Shown: positions 53,313 through 63,316, numbered from the stretch's first letter. The stretch: 64,000 bases of DNA from Nisaea acidiphila (GCF_024662015.1 NZ_CP102480.1:2576501-2640500); one strand, 5' to 3'. Notes: generated by a model not told the origin, from the sequence alone. Numbers and translations are program-made.

Positions 53313-54569
53313 ATGAGTGAGCAAGTGTCCTACCGGGACGGCGCGCTGCATGTCGAGCAGGTTCCGTTCGCGCGTATCGCCAAGGAAGTCGGCACTCCCG
53401 CCTTCGTTTATTCCAGTGCCGGAATGACGGCCCGCTACCGCGCGCTGGAGACGGCTCTAGAAGGCCTGCCGGTATCGATCTATTACGCCATCAAGGCCAA
53501 TTCGAACCTTGCTGTGATCAAGCTGTTCGGCGATCTCGGCGCGGGCGTCGACGTGGTTTCCGGCGGTGAGCTGGCGCGCGGCCTCAGGGCCGGGGTTCCG
53601 GCGGACAAGATCGTCTTCGCCGGCGTCGGCAAGACGGAAGAGGAGATCGCCTTCGCGCTGGAATCCGGAATCCACCAGTTCAACGTGGAATCCGAGCCCG
53701 AGCTGCGCCTGCTGAACCGGGTTGCCGCGTCCAAGGGCGTGGTGGCGCCGGCGGCGATCCGGGTCAATCCGGACGTGGATGCCAAGACCCACGCCAAGAT
53801 CACGACCGGGCGCAAGGAGAACAAGTTCGGCATCGATATCGCCCGCGCGACCGAGATGTTCGAACTGGCCGCGACACTCGACAATGTCTCGCTCACCAGC
53901 ATGTCGGTCCATATAGGCTCGCAGCTGATGGACGTCACGCCCTATCGCGACGCCTATGCGCGTCTGCGCGGTGCGACGCTGGCGCTTCGCCAGGCAGGCC
54001 ATGTGGTCGATCACCTCGATCTCGGCGGCGGCATCGGCGTCTCCTATGACGGCAGTGCACCGCCGGATATCGCCGACTATGCCGACATCGTGAAGGAGAC
54101 GGTGGGCGATCTCGATTGCCGCCTCTCGATCGAGCCGGGGCGCTACCTTGTCGGCAACGAAGGCTACTTCCTGACCAAGGTCCTTTTCGTCAAACACGGG
54201 GCCGAGCGTCGATTCGTAATCGTGGACGGGGCGATGAACGACCTGATTCGTCCGACCCTCTACGAGGCCCATCACGACATTGTCACCGTGGCCGAAGCAG
54301 CCGCCGGGGAGGCGGGAAGCCTTGCGGATATCGTCGGTCCGATCTGCGAGAGCGGTGACTATCTCGCCCGTGGCCGGATCTTCGGAGACGTTGGCGAGGG
54401 GGCGCTTATCGTCTTGAAATCGGCGGGCGCCTACGGTGCGGTGATGAGCTCCAACTACAATTCGCGTCCGCTGGCGCCGGAGGTCATGGTCGAGGGCGAC
54501 AGCTTCCGTACCGTGCGCCGCCGGCAGACATTCGACGAGATGCTCGCCCTTGAAGAGGGCCTCGCCTGA
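53313..54569 (+). CDS. lysA: diaminopimelate decarboxylase
   Basis: 418 aa from ATG 53313. Fold III PLP enzyme: PLP Lys in YYAIKANSNLAVIK, HIGSQL, glycine loop LGGGIGVSYDG, and the catalytic Cys in CESGDYLARG. It makes L-lysine from meso-diaminopimelate. It follows argH and lptM by 20 bp spacing. Gene order and motifs leave little doubt. Confidence 0.96.
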   Translation: MSEQVSYRDGALHVEQVPFARIAKEVGTPAFVYSSAGMTARYRALETALEGLPVSIYYAIKANSNLAVIKLFGDLGAGVDVVSGGELARGLRAGVPADKIVFAGVGKTEEEIAFALESGIHQFNVESEPELRLLNRVAASKGVVAPAAIRVNPDVDAKTHAKITTGRKENKFGIDIARATEMFELAATLDNVSLTSMSVHIGSQLMDVTPYRDAYARLRGATLALRQAGHVVDHLDLGGGIGVSYDGSAPPDIADYADIVKETVGDLDCRLSIEPGRYLVGNEGYFLTKVLFVKHGAERRFVIVDGAMNDLIRPTLYEAHHDIVTVAEAAAGEAGSLADIVGPICESGDYLARGRIFGDVGEGALIVLKSAGAYGAVMSSNYNSRPLAPEVMVEGDSFRTVRRRQTFDEMLALEEGLA

Positions 54570-54596
54570 ACCACCTTTCCTAGCGAAAACCTTGAC

Positions 54597-54616
54597 CCCC
54601 CGGGCGCGTCCGGGGG
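54597..54616 (+). other. short GC hairpin after lysA
   Basis: CCCCCGG (54597-54603) pairs with CCGGGGG (54610-54616) around a 6-nt loop. No T-run follows. It may weakly terminate or protect the argH-lptM-lysA message. Confidence 0.45.
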
Positions 54617-54716
54617 AGTATTCAGGGATCGACAGGTTCCCGTGCCGCCGCGGGTTGAGAGGCCAGCGGGGGAGGCGGTCGGGATCCGTCCCTCAAGACA
54701 CGGCAAGCTGCCGGGG

Positions 54717-57386
54717 ATGGGTCTTTGTATGCGTGACGGTGCCCGGACGTTTCTGCCCTACCCGATAAAGGTCTGGATGGCCGGCTTCGTGCTGGCCTGG
54801 GAGCAGTTCTTCCCGGCCTTCAAATGGCCGTTGGGCCTGATCGGTCTGTTCGTCGGCCTTTCCCTGATCGAGCTGCCGCAGGCGCTGGGTGAGATCAGCG
54901 GCGGGTGGCTCCAGGCGGGCCTGCTCGCGCTCTTCCTGATCCTGTTCCTCTGGTCGCTCCGCACCGCCATGCGCGATTTTTCCTGGCCGGACGAGGACCG
55001 CATCCTGCGCCGGCTGGAGAGCTGGTCCGGGCTGAAGCACCGCCCGCTTTCGGCCCTGAGCGACGCGGTCGCCGGGGGCGGCCGCACCGAGAATGCACTG
55101 TGGCGCGCCTATCTCAAACGCCTCGGCGATGTCCGGGCGCGTGTGCGTGTCGGAAGTCCCGCTCCGGTGGCGGCGGTCGCGGACCCGTTCGGCGCCCGCG
55201 TCGTCGTCGGTCTGGTGCTGATCCTCGGTCTTGTCGCGGGATGGCAGAATCCGGGCGAGCGTCTGCGCGCCGCGATGTTGCCGGACCTTAGCGGCACCGG
55301 GCCGGGCGCGGTCTCTCTTGCCGATGTCTGGGTGAGCCCGCCGGACTATACAGGTCGTCCTCCGATCCTGCTGACCCGCCCCGTCGCGGCGGCCGACGAT
55401 GCGGTCGAGGCCGAGCCGGAAACGATCGCCATTCCGGTCGGCAGCCGGTTCCTCGCGACCGTCAATGGCGGTGAGGAGACGCCGGTCCTGGTAATCGAGG
55501 ACGGAACCGAGGCGGGAACTGCGGACAAGAGCGCCGAAGGTGCTCTTGAAGGCCGCTCCGAACGAGTCGCATTCGAAACGATTGCTCCGGAAAGCCATCA
55601 GATCCAGGCGCCGATCTCCCGTGGCACGCGCCTTTCGGTGACCCAGGACGGCGACGCACTGGCGGCCTGGCAGATCAACGTACTCCCGGATCTGGCGCCG
55701 AGTGTCTCCTTCCCCGAGGCGCCGGCATCCTCCGAGCGCAACGCGCTGGTCATGCGCTACGAGGCGAAGGACGACTATGGCGTAACGGTCGTCAGGGCCC
55801 GGATCCACCGGCTGGAGGAAGGCGCTGTGACGACAGACGATCCGATCGAGATCGTCATGCCGGCCGTTTCCGGCGAACGGAAGAATATCGCCGGGCGCAG
55901 CTTCAGCGACCTCACCCCGCATCCGTGGGCCGGCCAGCAGGTGCGGATCACGCTTGAGGCCGAGGACGATATCGGCCAGACGGGCGCGAGCGATCCGGTC
56001 GACATGCTTCTGCCGGAACGGGCCTTTACCCATCCGGTCGCGCGCGCCGTGATCGAACAGCGGAAAAGACTGGTCACGGAGCCGGAGGAGCGGATCGACA
56101 TTTCGGAGATCCTGCTGACGCTCGCCGCACGGCCGCATCACTATTTCCATGACACGGTCGTTTTTCTCGGCCTGAAATCCGCCGCCAGCCGACTCTATTT
56201 CAAGGCGCCGGACGCCGAGGGGATCGAGGCGTTGCAGAAACTGCTCTGGGACGTCGCGCTCCGGATCGAGGACGGCGATGTCTCGACGGCGCTACGTGAT
56301 CTGCGGGAGATCGAGCGCAAGCTGCAGGAAGCGCTCGCCGGCGATGCAAGCGACGAGGAGATCGAGCGCCTGATGGAGGAGATGCGCCAGGCGATCGACA
56401 AGTATCTCCAGGCCATGGCCGAGCAGATGATGAAACAGGCTCAGCGCGGCGACCAGATGGAGCGCCAGCAGGTCGACCCGAACCAGATGCTGCGCCGGGA
56501 CGACCTGATGAAGATGCTCGATCAGATGAAGGACATGGCGAAGACCGGCGCGCGGGATGCGGCGCGCCAGATGCTCTCGCAGCTCCAGCAGATGATGGAG
56601 AACCTGCGTATGGGCATGCAGCAGCAGCAGATGTCGCCGCAGCAGCAGGCCCTGCAGGAGATGATGCGGCAGCTGAACGAGCTGTCGCAGCAGCAGCGCG
56701 AGCTGATGGATCGCACATTCAAGGAAGGCCAGCGCCAGCGCGGACAGATGCCGGGCCAGCAATCCCAGCGCGGGCAGCGCCCGGGCCAGATGCCGGGGCA
56801 GCGACCCGGTCAACAGGGGCAGCAGGGTCAACAGCCGATGCCAGGTCAGTCGCCGGGCGACGGCGGTGGCGAGATGAGTGCCGAGGAACTCGCGGCGGAG
56901 CTTGCGGAGATGCAGGAGCGTTTGCGCAAGCAGCTCGGCGAGTTCATGCGCAAAGTCGGCGAGGGACTCGGCCAGATCCCGGAAGGCTTCGGGCAGGCCG
57001 AGCAATCGATGCGTGACGCGACGGAAGCGCTCGGCGAGAATGCGCCCGGGCAGGCGGTCGGGCCGCAGGGCGATGCGCTGAGCCAGATGCGCCAGGGCGC
57101 CGACACCCTGAACGAGGCTTTGCGCGAGATGGCCAACGGCCAGGGCCAGGAAAACCCGAATGCGCAGGCCGGCGAGGATGACGATCTCGATTTCGACGAC
57201 GGCGATCCGCTGAACCGCCGCCGCACCGGCTACGGCTTCAACGACAACAGCGATGTGGAGATCCCGGCGGAGACCGATATCCAGCGTGCGCGCCGGATCT
57301 TCGACGAGCTTCGGGAACGCTCCGGCGACCGCTCCCGTCCGACCCTCGAGCTGGACTATATCGAGCGGCTGCTCAAGCGGTTCTGA
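54717..57386 (+). CDS. TIGR02302 family (DUF4175) large membrane-anchored protein
   Basis: 889 aa from ATG 54717; ATG 54729 or an upstream GTG are possible starts. Two or three N-terminal membrane helices (about 20-90, and about 165-185) are followed by a long periplasmic region. WPDEDRILRRLESWSGLKHR and VSPPDYTGRPP are TIGR02302 landmarks. The C-terminal third is helical and Gln/Met-rich (MGMQQQQMSPQQQALQEM), then a Gly-Gln-Pro repeat tract, and it ends with ARRIFDELRERSGDRSRP and a Leu-rich tail. Function unknown; it is found beside argH-lysA in alphaproteobacteria and may act in the envelope. Confidence 0.85.
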   Translation: MGLCMRDGARTFLPYPIKVWMAGFVLAWEQFFPAFKWPLGLIGLFVGLSLIELPQALGEISGGWLQAGLLALFLILFLWSLRTAMRDFSWPDEDRILRRLESWSGLKHRPLSALSDAVAGGGRTENALWRAYLKRLGDVRARVRVGSPAPVAAVADPFGARVVVGLVLILGLVAGWQNPGERLRAAMLPDLSGTGPGAVSLADVWVSPPDYTGRPPILLTRPVAAADDAVEAEPETIAIPVGSRFLATVNGGEETPVLVIEDGTEAGTADKSAEGALEGRSERVAFETIAPESHQIQAPISRGTRLSVTQDGDALAAWQINVLPDLAPSVSFPEAPASSERNALVMRYEAKDDYGVTVVRARIHRLEEGAVTTDDPIEIVMPAVSGERKNIAGRSFSDLTPHPWAGQQVRITLEAEDDIGQTGASDPVDMLLPERAFTHPVARAVIEQRKRLVTEPEERIDISEILLTLAARPHHYFHDTVVFLGLKSAASRLYFKAPDAEGIEALQKLLWDVALRIEDGDVSTALRDLREIERKLQEALAGDASDEEIERLMEEMRQAIDKYLQAMAEQMMKQAQRGDQMERQQVDPNQMLRRDDLMKMLDQMKDMAKTGARDAARQMLSQLQQMMENLRMGMQQQQMSPQQQALQEMMRQLNELSQQQRELMDRTFKEGQRQRGQMPGQQSQRGQRPGQMPGQRPGQQGQQGQQPMPGQSPGDGGGEMSAEELAAELAEMQERLRKQLGEFMRKVGEGLGQIPEGFGQAEQSMRDATEALGENAPGQAVGPQGDALSQMRQGADTLNEALREMANGQGQENPNAQAGEDDDLDFDDGDPLNRRRTGYGFNDNSDVEIPAETDIQRARRIFDELRERSGDRSRPTLELDYIERLLKRF

Positions 57387-58199
57387 TCAGTAGCCGAGCC
57401 CGCCGCCGAGCGCGCGTTCCGAGAAGGTCACCGTCACTTCGGCGGCATCCGCTCCGGGCTGCGGCAATTCATATTCGAAAGTCGTCTTCTCGCCCGGCAA
57501 AATCACCTGGTTCTCCGCCTGAAAAAGCCATTCCTGCATGATGTCGCCCTGCGCACCGGTCAGCCTGCCGGAAAGGGTCGGCACGGTCTGCAACTGCTCG
57601 GTCGGATTGCGCACCTCGCCGCGGATTACCAGCAATTCGATCGATTCTTCGGCCTTGCGCCAGGCGCCGACATTCTGGATCACCAGTCCTTCACCGATGA
57701 CCGGTACGCCGAGGCCGACCGACTGGTACAGCCGGTCGATCGGCGGCCAGGCGCCGACCAGGGCTGCGCGGGCGCCAAACAGGGTCCCGAGCCCGATGAC
57801 GAGCAATATCGCCGCGGCGGCCGCGATCAGGCCTTTCCGTCCGCGCTTCGGCTTGCCCGAAAGAGGCATGCGGCCGCGCGGGATCGGCGGTGCGCCGAAG
57901 ACGCCTTCGTGTTCTTCTCCGTCCTCCTCCTCGAAGGCGGGCGGTGCATCGGGGTCGGCTTCGCCGCTGCCGAAGCGGGCGAAAGGCGCCGCGTCCTCGT
58001 CATCGGCGGGAGCCTCGCCCGGAGCTTCAAGAACCGGCTCCGCCGGGGCGGGCTTCGGCTTCTTCTTGGCGGGCTCGGCCTCGAGCATCTGGTGCCACTG
58101 GTGGCCGCACTGGCTGCACCGGAGCTTGCGGCCCTTGGGGCCGATCGCCTTGTCCGGCACGCTGAAATGCTGGGCGCATTCGGGGCAGCTGACTTTCAT
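57387..58199 (-). CDS. zinc-ribbon membrane protein (MJ0042-type finger, DUF3426-like)
   Basis: 270 aa from ATG 58199. The N terminus is a zinc ribbon (MKVSCPECAQHFSVPDKAIG, then LRCSQCGHQWH); a Pro/Ala/Glu-rich linker follows, then a membrane helix (about 150-172) and a C-terminal beta-rich domain (EESIELLVIRGEVRNPTEQL). This is the layout of the MJ0042-DUF3426 proteins found next to ftsEX in many alphaproteobacteria. Function unsettled. It is divergent from ftsE. Confidence 0.85.
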   Translation of the reverse strand: MKVSCPECAQHFSVPDKAIGPKGRKLRCSQCGHQWHQMLEAEPAKKKPKPAPAEPVLEAPGEAPADDEDAAPFARFGSGEADPDAPPAFEEEDGEEHEGVFGAPPIPRGRMPLSGKPKRGRKGLIAAAAAILLVIGLGTLFGARAALVGAWPPIDRLYQSVGLGVPVIGEGLVIQNVGAWRKAEESIELLVIRGEVRNPTEQLQTVPTLSGRLTGAQGDIMQEWLFQAENQVILPGEKTTFEYELPQPGADAAEVTVTFSERALGGGLGY

Positions 58200-58398
58200 G
58201 GGGCTCGCGTGTCCAAGGGGCCGTCGTACACTCTCTCGCGCGGTAGTATAGGACAAAGCCGTGCAGGCCGCATACTGCTGCCACAGCTTTGGCCCGGCCC
58301 GCACTTTTCATGGCGACGGCGATCTGAAATCATGGGACGGAGCGATACCGGCCGCATTGGGGGCGTCCGGCAACCGGGTGAGGGAGGCGCGGCGCGCC

Positions 58399-59127
<729 letters not shown>

Positions 59128-59131
59128 GGCG

Positions 59132-60037
59132 ATGGCGCTGATTGCGCGCGGCGACATTCCGCTTTCCGAGGATCCGTCCGCCCGCTACCTGCCGTGGCTG
59201 CTCGGCATCATGTGCTATTTCGCGGTGCTGGCGACAGTGGGGGCGGTGACCTCGCACCGGCTGGCGGCGCGCTGGGACTTCGCGCTCGCCAGCGTGGTCA
59301 CGGTACAGATCCCCGCCGCCGATCCGGATGTGGACGACACCAGGAAGATGGAGCAGGCGATCCGCATGATGCGCGGACTGCCGGATCTGTCGCGGCTGCA
59401 GCGGGTCGACCCGGCGGAGAGCGCCGACCTGCTGGCGCCATGGATCGGGCCGGATCTGGTCCGCGACCTCCCGCTGCCAAGGCTTTTCGACCTGCATTTC
59501 GCGCAATCTCCCGCCGCCGCTCTGCCGCAATTCGAGAAACGGCTCGCCGAGCTCTATCCCGGGGTCACGGTCGATGCGCACAGCCGCTGGATGGGACATG
59601 TCGCAAGGTTGACCCGGGCCGTGGAGGCGATGGGACTCACAGTGCTCGTGCTGGTGATGGGGGCCTCTGTCATTGCGGTCATCTTCGCGGTGCGCACTTC
59701 GGTTTCGATTCACCGCGAGGTGATCTCGATCCTGCATCTGATCGGCGCCCGGGACGGCTATATCGCGTCCGAGTTTCAGGCCCACGTTCTGAAGATGGCG
59801 TTGCGCGGAGGCGCCGTCGGAGCCTTGCTGGCGCTCGGGACCCTGGCTGCAATGTCGGCATTACTCGATCCGTCGGCGGCGCGCAGCCCGGGCCTGCTCG
59901 GCGCGGTCGTCGGCGGCCTTCCGGCGGATGCCGTCGAGTGGGCCTTGATCGTCGCAGCGCCTTTGCTGGTCGCCTTCGTCGCCTGGATCGCGGCGCGGTT
60001 CTCGGTGCTCGGCGCGCTCCGAAAGTTGAACCCGTGA
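59132..60037 (+). CDS. ftsX: cell division protein FtsX
   Basis: 301 aa from ATG 59132. A first helix (about 24-44), a periplasmic loop (about 50-165), then three more helices in the order of FtsX-like permeases (VMGASVIAVIFAVRTSVSIH, FQAHVLKMALRGGAVGAL, and the last VAAPLLVAFVAWIAARF). It couples FtsE ATP hydrolysis to envelope hydrolase control. GGGGAGGG precedes the start; the stop overlaps the next GTG start. Confidence 0.9.
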   Translation: MALIARGDIPLSEDPSARYLPWLLGIMCYFAVLATVGAVTSHRLAARWDFALASVVTVQIPAADPDVDDTRKMEQAIRMMRGLPDLSRLQRVDPAESADLLAPWIGPDLVRDLPLPRLFDLHFAQSPAAALPQFEKRLAELYPGVTVDAHSRWMGHVARLTRAVEAMGLTVLVLVMGASVIAVIFAVRTSVSIHREVISILHLIGARDGYIASEFQAHVLKMALRGGAVGALLALGTLAAMSALLDPSAARSPGLLGAVVGGLPADAVEWALIVAAPLLVAFVAWIAARFSVLGALRKLNP

Positions 60038-60705
60038 GCGCCGGGCAGCGCGACGGAACCCAGACCGGCGGGACGGGGTTTCTGACCGTTTCGGTCCGGG
60101 CCTGGCTGCTGCGCGCCGCAATCGGTGCGGTCGCCGTCACTCTGCTCTGGATCGGCGGTTTTCTCTGGTTTCTTGCCGCCATGCCGGAGGACGCGCCCCG
60201 CGTGGACCTCAAGGCGGATGCCATCGTGGTTCTGACCGGCGGCAGCCGGCGAGTGCCGGTTGCGGTCTCGCTGCTGCTCGATGGGCGTGCCCGCGCCCTG
60301 CTGGTGACCGGGGTGAACGATATCGTTGGCCCTCCGGCCTTCCGGGCGGCAATGTCCGAGAGCGGGATTTCCGTCGATCCGCAGCTCATGGCCTGCTGCA
60401 TCGCGCTCGGCTACGGCGCGCACGACACGATCGGCAATGCCGAGGAGGCGGCGGCCTGGATGAAATCGGGCGGATACCGCTCGATGATTCTGGTCACCTC
60501 GACCTATCACATGGCGCGCTCGGCGATGGAGTTCCACGCCGCCATGCCGGAGATCGAGATCCACGAATATCCGGTTCGCCCGGCTGCGCCGGGCCTGACG
60601 GACTGGTGGACCTCGCCCGACTCGCGGCTGCTCATGTTCTCGGAGTTCGTCAAATATCAGGCGGCGTGGCTCCGGGTGACGGCGCGGCGCTTGATGCCCG
60701 GATAG
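60034..60705 (+). CDS. YdcF family protein (DUF218)
   Basis: 223 aa from GTG 60034, coupled to ftsX (GTGA). One N-terminal membrane helix (about 28-50), then the DUF218 fold: ADAIVVLTGGSRRVPVAVSL, NAEEAAAWMKSGGYRSMILV and TSTYHMARSAMEFHAAMP. The family binds SAM or anionic ligands and is linked to envelope precursor handling. An acyltransferase gene usually follows ftsEX-ydcF in related genomes but is absent here. Confidence 0.87.
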   Translation: MSAGQRDGTQTGGTGFLTVSVRAWLLRAAIGAVAVTLLWIGGFLWFLAAMPEDAPRVDLKADAIVVLTGGSRRVPVAVSLLLDGRARALLVTGVNDIVGPPAFRAAMSESGISVDPQLMACCIALGYGAHDTIGNAEEAAAWMKSGGYRSMILVTSTYHMARSAMEFHAAMPEIEIHEYPVRPAAPGLTDWWTSPDSRLLMFSEFVKYQAAWLRVTARRLMPG

Positions 60706-60758
60706 GAGTCACTTCTAGTCGCATGACGGCGTTCCAAATGATAGACTTCGGAACAAGT

Positions 60759-60805
60759 CGCATATATGTTGTGCGTCCGCTGTGAGTGCTCACAAGATAT
60801 AGTGT
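60759..60805 (+). promoter_or_regulatory. tandem NrdR-box pair upstream of nrdJ
   Basis: Box 2, TCACAAGATATAGTGT (60790-60805), agrees with the 16-bp NrdR-box consensus (ACACWATATATWGTGT style) at about 14 of 16 positions. Box 1, CGCATATATGTTGTGC (60759-60774), agrees at about 10 of 16, mainly its right half. The boxes are 31 bp apart start to start (15-bp gap), about three helical turns, which is the usual spacing of NrdR sites. They lie 29 bp before the nrdJ ATG. A TGTGAG-TG-CTCACA dyad (60781-60794) overlaps box 2. Confidence 0.75.
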
Positions 60806-60833
60806 TTCAAAGAACGAGACGGACACGACCGGA

Positions 60834-63170
60834 ATGACGTCCATTGCGCCGATTTCCCAGCAGATCTGGGACATGAAGTACCGCCTGAAGACCCCCGACG
60901 GCGAGCCTGTCGATCGCACGATCGAGGAGAGCTGGCAGCGCGTGGCGCGCTCGCTCGCCGCGGTCGAGAAGGATCCGGAGGTCTGGACGGAGAAGTTCTA
61001 TTCCGCGCTGGAGGATTTCCGCTATCTGCCCGCCGGCCGCATCTTCGCGGGCGCCGGTACCGGGCGGCAGGTCACACTGTTCAACTGTTTCGTTATGGGA
61101 ACGATTCCGGACGACATGGCCGGGATTTTCGAGGCGCTGAAGGAAGCGGCGCTGACGATGCAGCAGGGCGGCGGCATCGGCTATGACTTCTCGACCATCC
61201 GTCCGCGCGGCGCACGCGTGCACGGGGTCGGCGCGGACGCCTCCGGCCCGCTCTCCTTCATGGATGTCTGGGATGCGATGTGCCGCACCATTATGAGCGC
61301 GGGCTCACGCCGCGGCGCGATGATGGCGACCCTGCGCTGCGACCACCCGGACGTCGAGGCCTTCATCGAGGCCAAGCAGGATCCGGCGCGGCTGCGCATG
61401 TTCAATCTCTCGGTGCTCGCGACCGATCCTTTCATGGAAGCGGTGAAAGAGGATGAGCCCTGGGATCTCGTTTTCGACGGCACGGTCTACAAAACGATCC
61501 AGGCGCGCGAGCTCTGGGACAAGATCATGGCCGCGACCTATGCCTATGCTGAGCCGGGCGTGATTTTCATCGACCGCATCAACAAGCGGAACAACCTGCA
61601 TTACTGCGAATCCATCGCCGCCACGAACCCCTGCGGCGAGCAGCCGCTGCCGCCCTACGGCGCCTGCCTGCTGGGCTCGATCAACCTCGCCCGCTTCGTG
61701 AAGAACCCGTTCGAGGAGAATGCGGAGCTGGATCTGGACGAGCTTGCCCGCGTCGTGCCGCTCGCCGTCCGCATGATGGACAATGTGGTCGACGCCTCGA
61801 AGTTTCCGCTGCCCGAGCAGAAGCACGAGGCGGAAACCAAGCGCCGGATCGGTCTCGGCGTCACCGGGCTTGCCGACGCCCTGATCTTCTGCGGGCTGCG
61901 CTACGGCTCCACGGAAGCGGTGGAAGCGACGGAGAAGTGGATGGCCGCGCTGCGCCGCCACGCTTATCTCGCCTCGGTGGACCTCGCCAAGGAAAAGGGC
62001 GCTTTCCCGCTCTTCGATAAGGAAAAGTATCTCGCGAGCGAATCGGTGAAGGAGCTGGACCGGGACGTGCAGGACGCGATTGCCGAGCATGGCATCCGCA
62101 ACGCCCTGCTGACCTCGATCGCGCCGACCGGCACTATCTCGCTCGTCGCCGACAATGTCTCCTCCGGCCTCGAGCCGGTCTTCAGCTTCGCCTATGACCG
62201 CACCGTTCTGATGCCGGATGGCAGCCGCAAGACCGAGGAGGTCTCGGACTATGCCTACCGGCTCTACCGCCATATCAAAGGCGAAGAGGCGGAGCTGACC
62301 GACGCCTTCGTCAATGCCCAGACGCTGGAGCCGAAGGACCATGTCGCCATGCAGGCGGCGGTGCAGAAATACATCGACAGCTCGATCTCCAAGACCATCA
62401 ACGTGCCGGTCGACATCTCCTTCGAAGACTTCAAGGATGTCTATCTCTCGGCCTACGAGCAGGGCTGCAAGGGCTGCACGACCTACCGTCCGAACGAGAT
62501 CACCGGCTCGGTGCTGAGCGTCTCCGACGACAAGAAGAAGGCCGACGCGAAAGCGCCGGCGAACACGAACGAGTCCGCGCCGGTTGCCGCTGCCAAGACC
62601 GATCCCGCGCTCGACCCGCATGTGGTCTACATGTCCGAGCCGCTGGACCGGCCGGAGGAACTGCCGGGCAAGACCTACAAGATCAAGTGGCCGGAGAGTA
62701 ACCACGCGATCTACATCACCATCAACGACGTGATCCAGGCCGGCCGCCGGCGTCCGTTCGAGGTCTTCATCAATTCCAAGAACATGGAGCATTACGCCTG
62801 GACCCTGGCGCTGACCCGCATGGTGAGCGCGGTGTTCCGGCGCGGCGGCGACGTCTCCTTCGTGGTCGAGGAGCTGAAGGCGGTGTTCGATCCGCGCGGC
62901 GGCTGCTGGATGGGCGGCAAATACGTGCCCTCCCTGCTCGCGGCCATCGGCGAGGTGATCGAGCAGCACCTGCACGCGATCGGCTTCCTGAAGGACCCGG
63001 ACACGCTGGAAATGGATTTCGGCGACAAGAAGAAGGCGGTCGCGGTGAATGACGGTCCGGCCGCCGGCGGCCCGGTCCCGAACCAGTGCCCGAGCTGCGC
63101 CTCCGTCTCGCTGATGAAGCAGGAAGGGTGCGATTTGTGCACCTCCTGCGGATACTCGAAGTGCGGGTGA
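60834..63170 (+). CDS. nrdJ: adenosylcobalamin-dependent (class II) ribonucleotide reductase
   Basis: 778 aa from ATG 60834; a GTG at 60786 would begin inside an NrdR box and is rejected. Motifs: LFNCFVMG, GGIGYDFSTIRPRG, the active-site region NPCGEQPLPPYGACLLGSIN with the thiyl-radical Cys, FMDVWDAMC, APTGTISLVADN and a C-terminal redox tail of Cys pairs (CPSCASVS, then GCDLCTSCGYSKCG). It makes deoxyribonucleotides using AdoCbl in place of a diferric subunit. It is shorter than the roughly 1200-aa NrdJ of many rhizobia. The PduO adenosyltransferase in this window can supply the cofactor. Confidence 0.95.
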   Translation: MTSIAPISQQIWDMKYRLKTPDGEPVDRTIEESWQRVARSLAAVEKDPEVWTEKFYSALEDFRYLPAGRIFAGAGTGRQVTLFNCFVMGTIPDDMAGIFEALKEAALTMQQGGGIGYDFSTIRPRGARVHGVGADASGPLSFMDVWDAMCRTIMSAGSRRGAMMATLRCDHPDVEAFIEAKQDPARLRMFNLSVLATDPFMEAVKEDEPWDLVFDGTVYKTIQARELWDKIMAATYAYAEPGVIFIDRINKRNNLHYCESIAATNPCGEQPLPPYGACLLGSINLARFVKNPFEENAELDLDELARVVPLAVRMMDNVVDASKFPLPEQKHEAETKRRIGLGVTGLADALIFCGLRYGSTEAVEATEKWMAALRRHAYLASVDLAKEKGAFPLFDKEKYLASESVKELDRDVQDAIAEHGIRNALLTSIAPTGTISLVADNVSSGLEPVFSFAYDRTVLMPDGSRKTEEVSDYAYRLYRHIKGEEAELTDAFVNAQTLEPKDHVAMQAAVQKYIDSSISKTINVPVDISFEDFKDVYLSAYEQGCKGCTTYRPNEITGSVLSVSDDKKKADAKAPANTNESAPVAAAKTDPALDPHVVYMSEPLDRPEELPGKTYKIKWPESNHAIYITINDVIQAGRRRPFEVFINSKNMEHYAWTLALTRMVSAVFRRGGDVSFVVEELKAVFDPRGGCWMGGKYVPSLLAAIGEVIEQHLHAIGFLKDPDTLEMDFGDKKKAVAVNDGPAAGGPVPNQCPSCASVSLMKQEGCDLCTSCGYSKCG

Positions 63171-63208
63171 GGGGTTAGCCGCACTTCACCTGATCTCCCA
63201 AATCAGGC

Positions 63209-63290
63209 CGTCATTCCCGCGAAAGCGGGGACCTAGGGATCGTAGGGTTCAGCTCGTCTTCCCTGGGTCCCCATTTGCATGGGGATGACG
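63209..63290. repeat. REP-like intergenic repeat pair, copy 2
   Basis: Arms at 63209-63238 (CGTCATTCCCGCGAAAGCGG start) and 63261-63290 (CCCTGGGTCCCC start) are inverted copies of the repeat at 27248-27335. In this copy the AGGG ends face inward, opposite to copy 1. Each arm contains CCCGC-GAAA-GCGGG, a hairpin with a GNRA-type loop. It sits between the convergent nrdJ and TPP-enzyme genes and could end both transcripts. Confidence 0.85.
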
Positions 63291-63316
63291 ACTGTTTATT
63301 GGATTGGCGCTAAGAG

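Noticed and set aside
54693-56150. 485-codon minus-strand frame opposite the TIGR02302 gene
   Set aside because: Shadow frame with Arg/Asp/His bias and no start signals; the sense gene is clearly real.
56580-56860. Repeat array or CRISPR-like pattern
   Set aside because: The CAGCAG/GGCCAG-type repeats are in frame and encode the Gln/Met and Gly-Gln-Pro tail of the TIGR02302 protein; no constant repeats with unique spacers.
60706-60833. Cobalamin riboswitch before nrdJ
   Set aside because: The gap is only 128 bp and lacks the B12-box (GCCACTG-like) and surrounding structure; the two NrdR-like boxes explain it better.
61305-62975. 556-codon minus-strand frame inside nrdJ
   Set aside because: Antisense shadow of a fully recognisable enzyme; no homology-like motifs or start signals.
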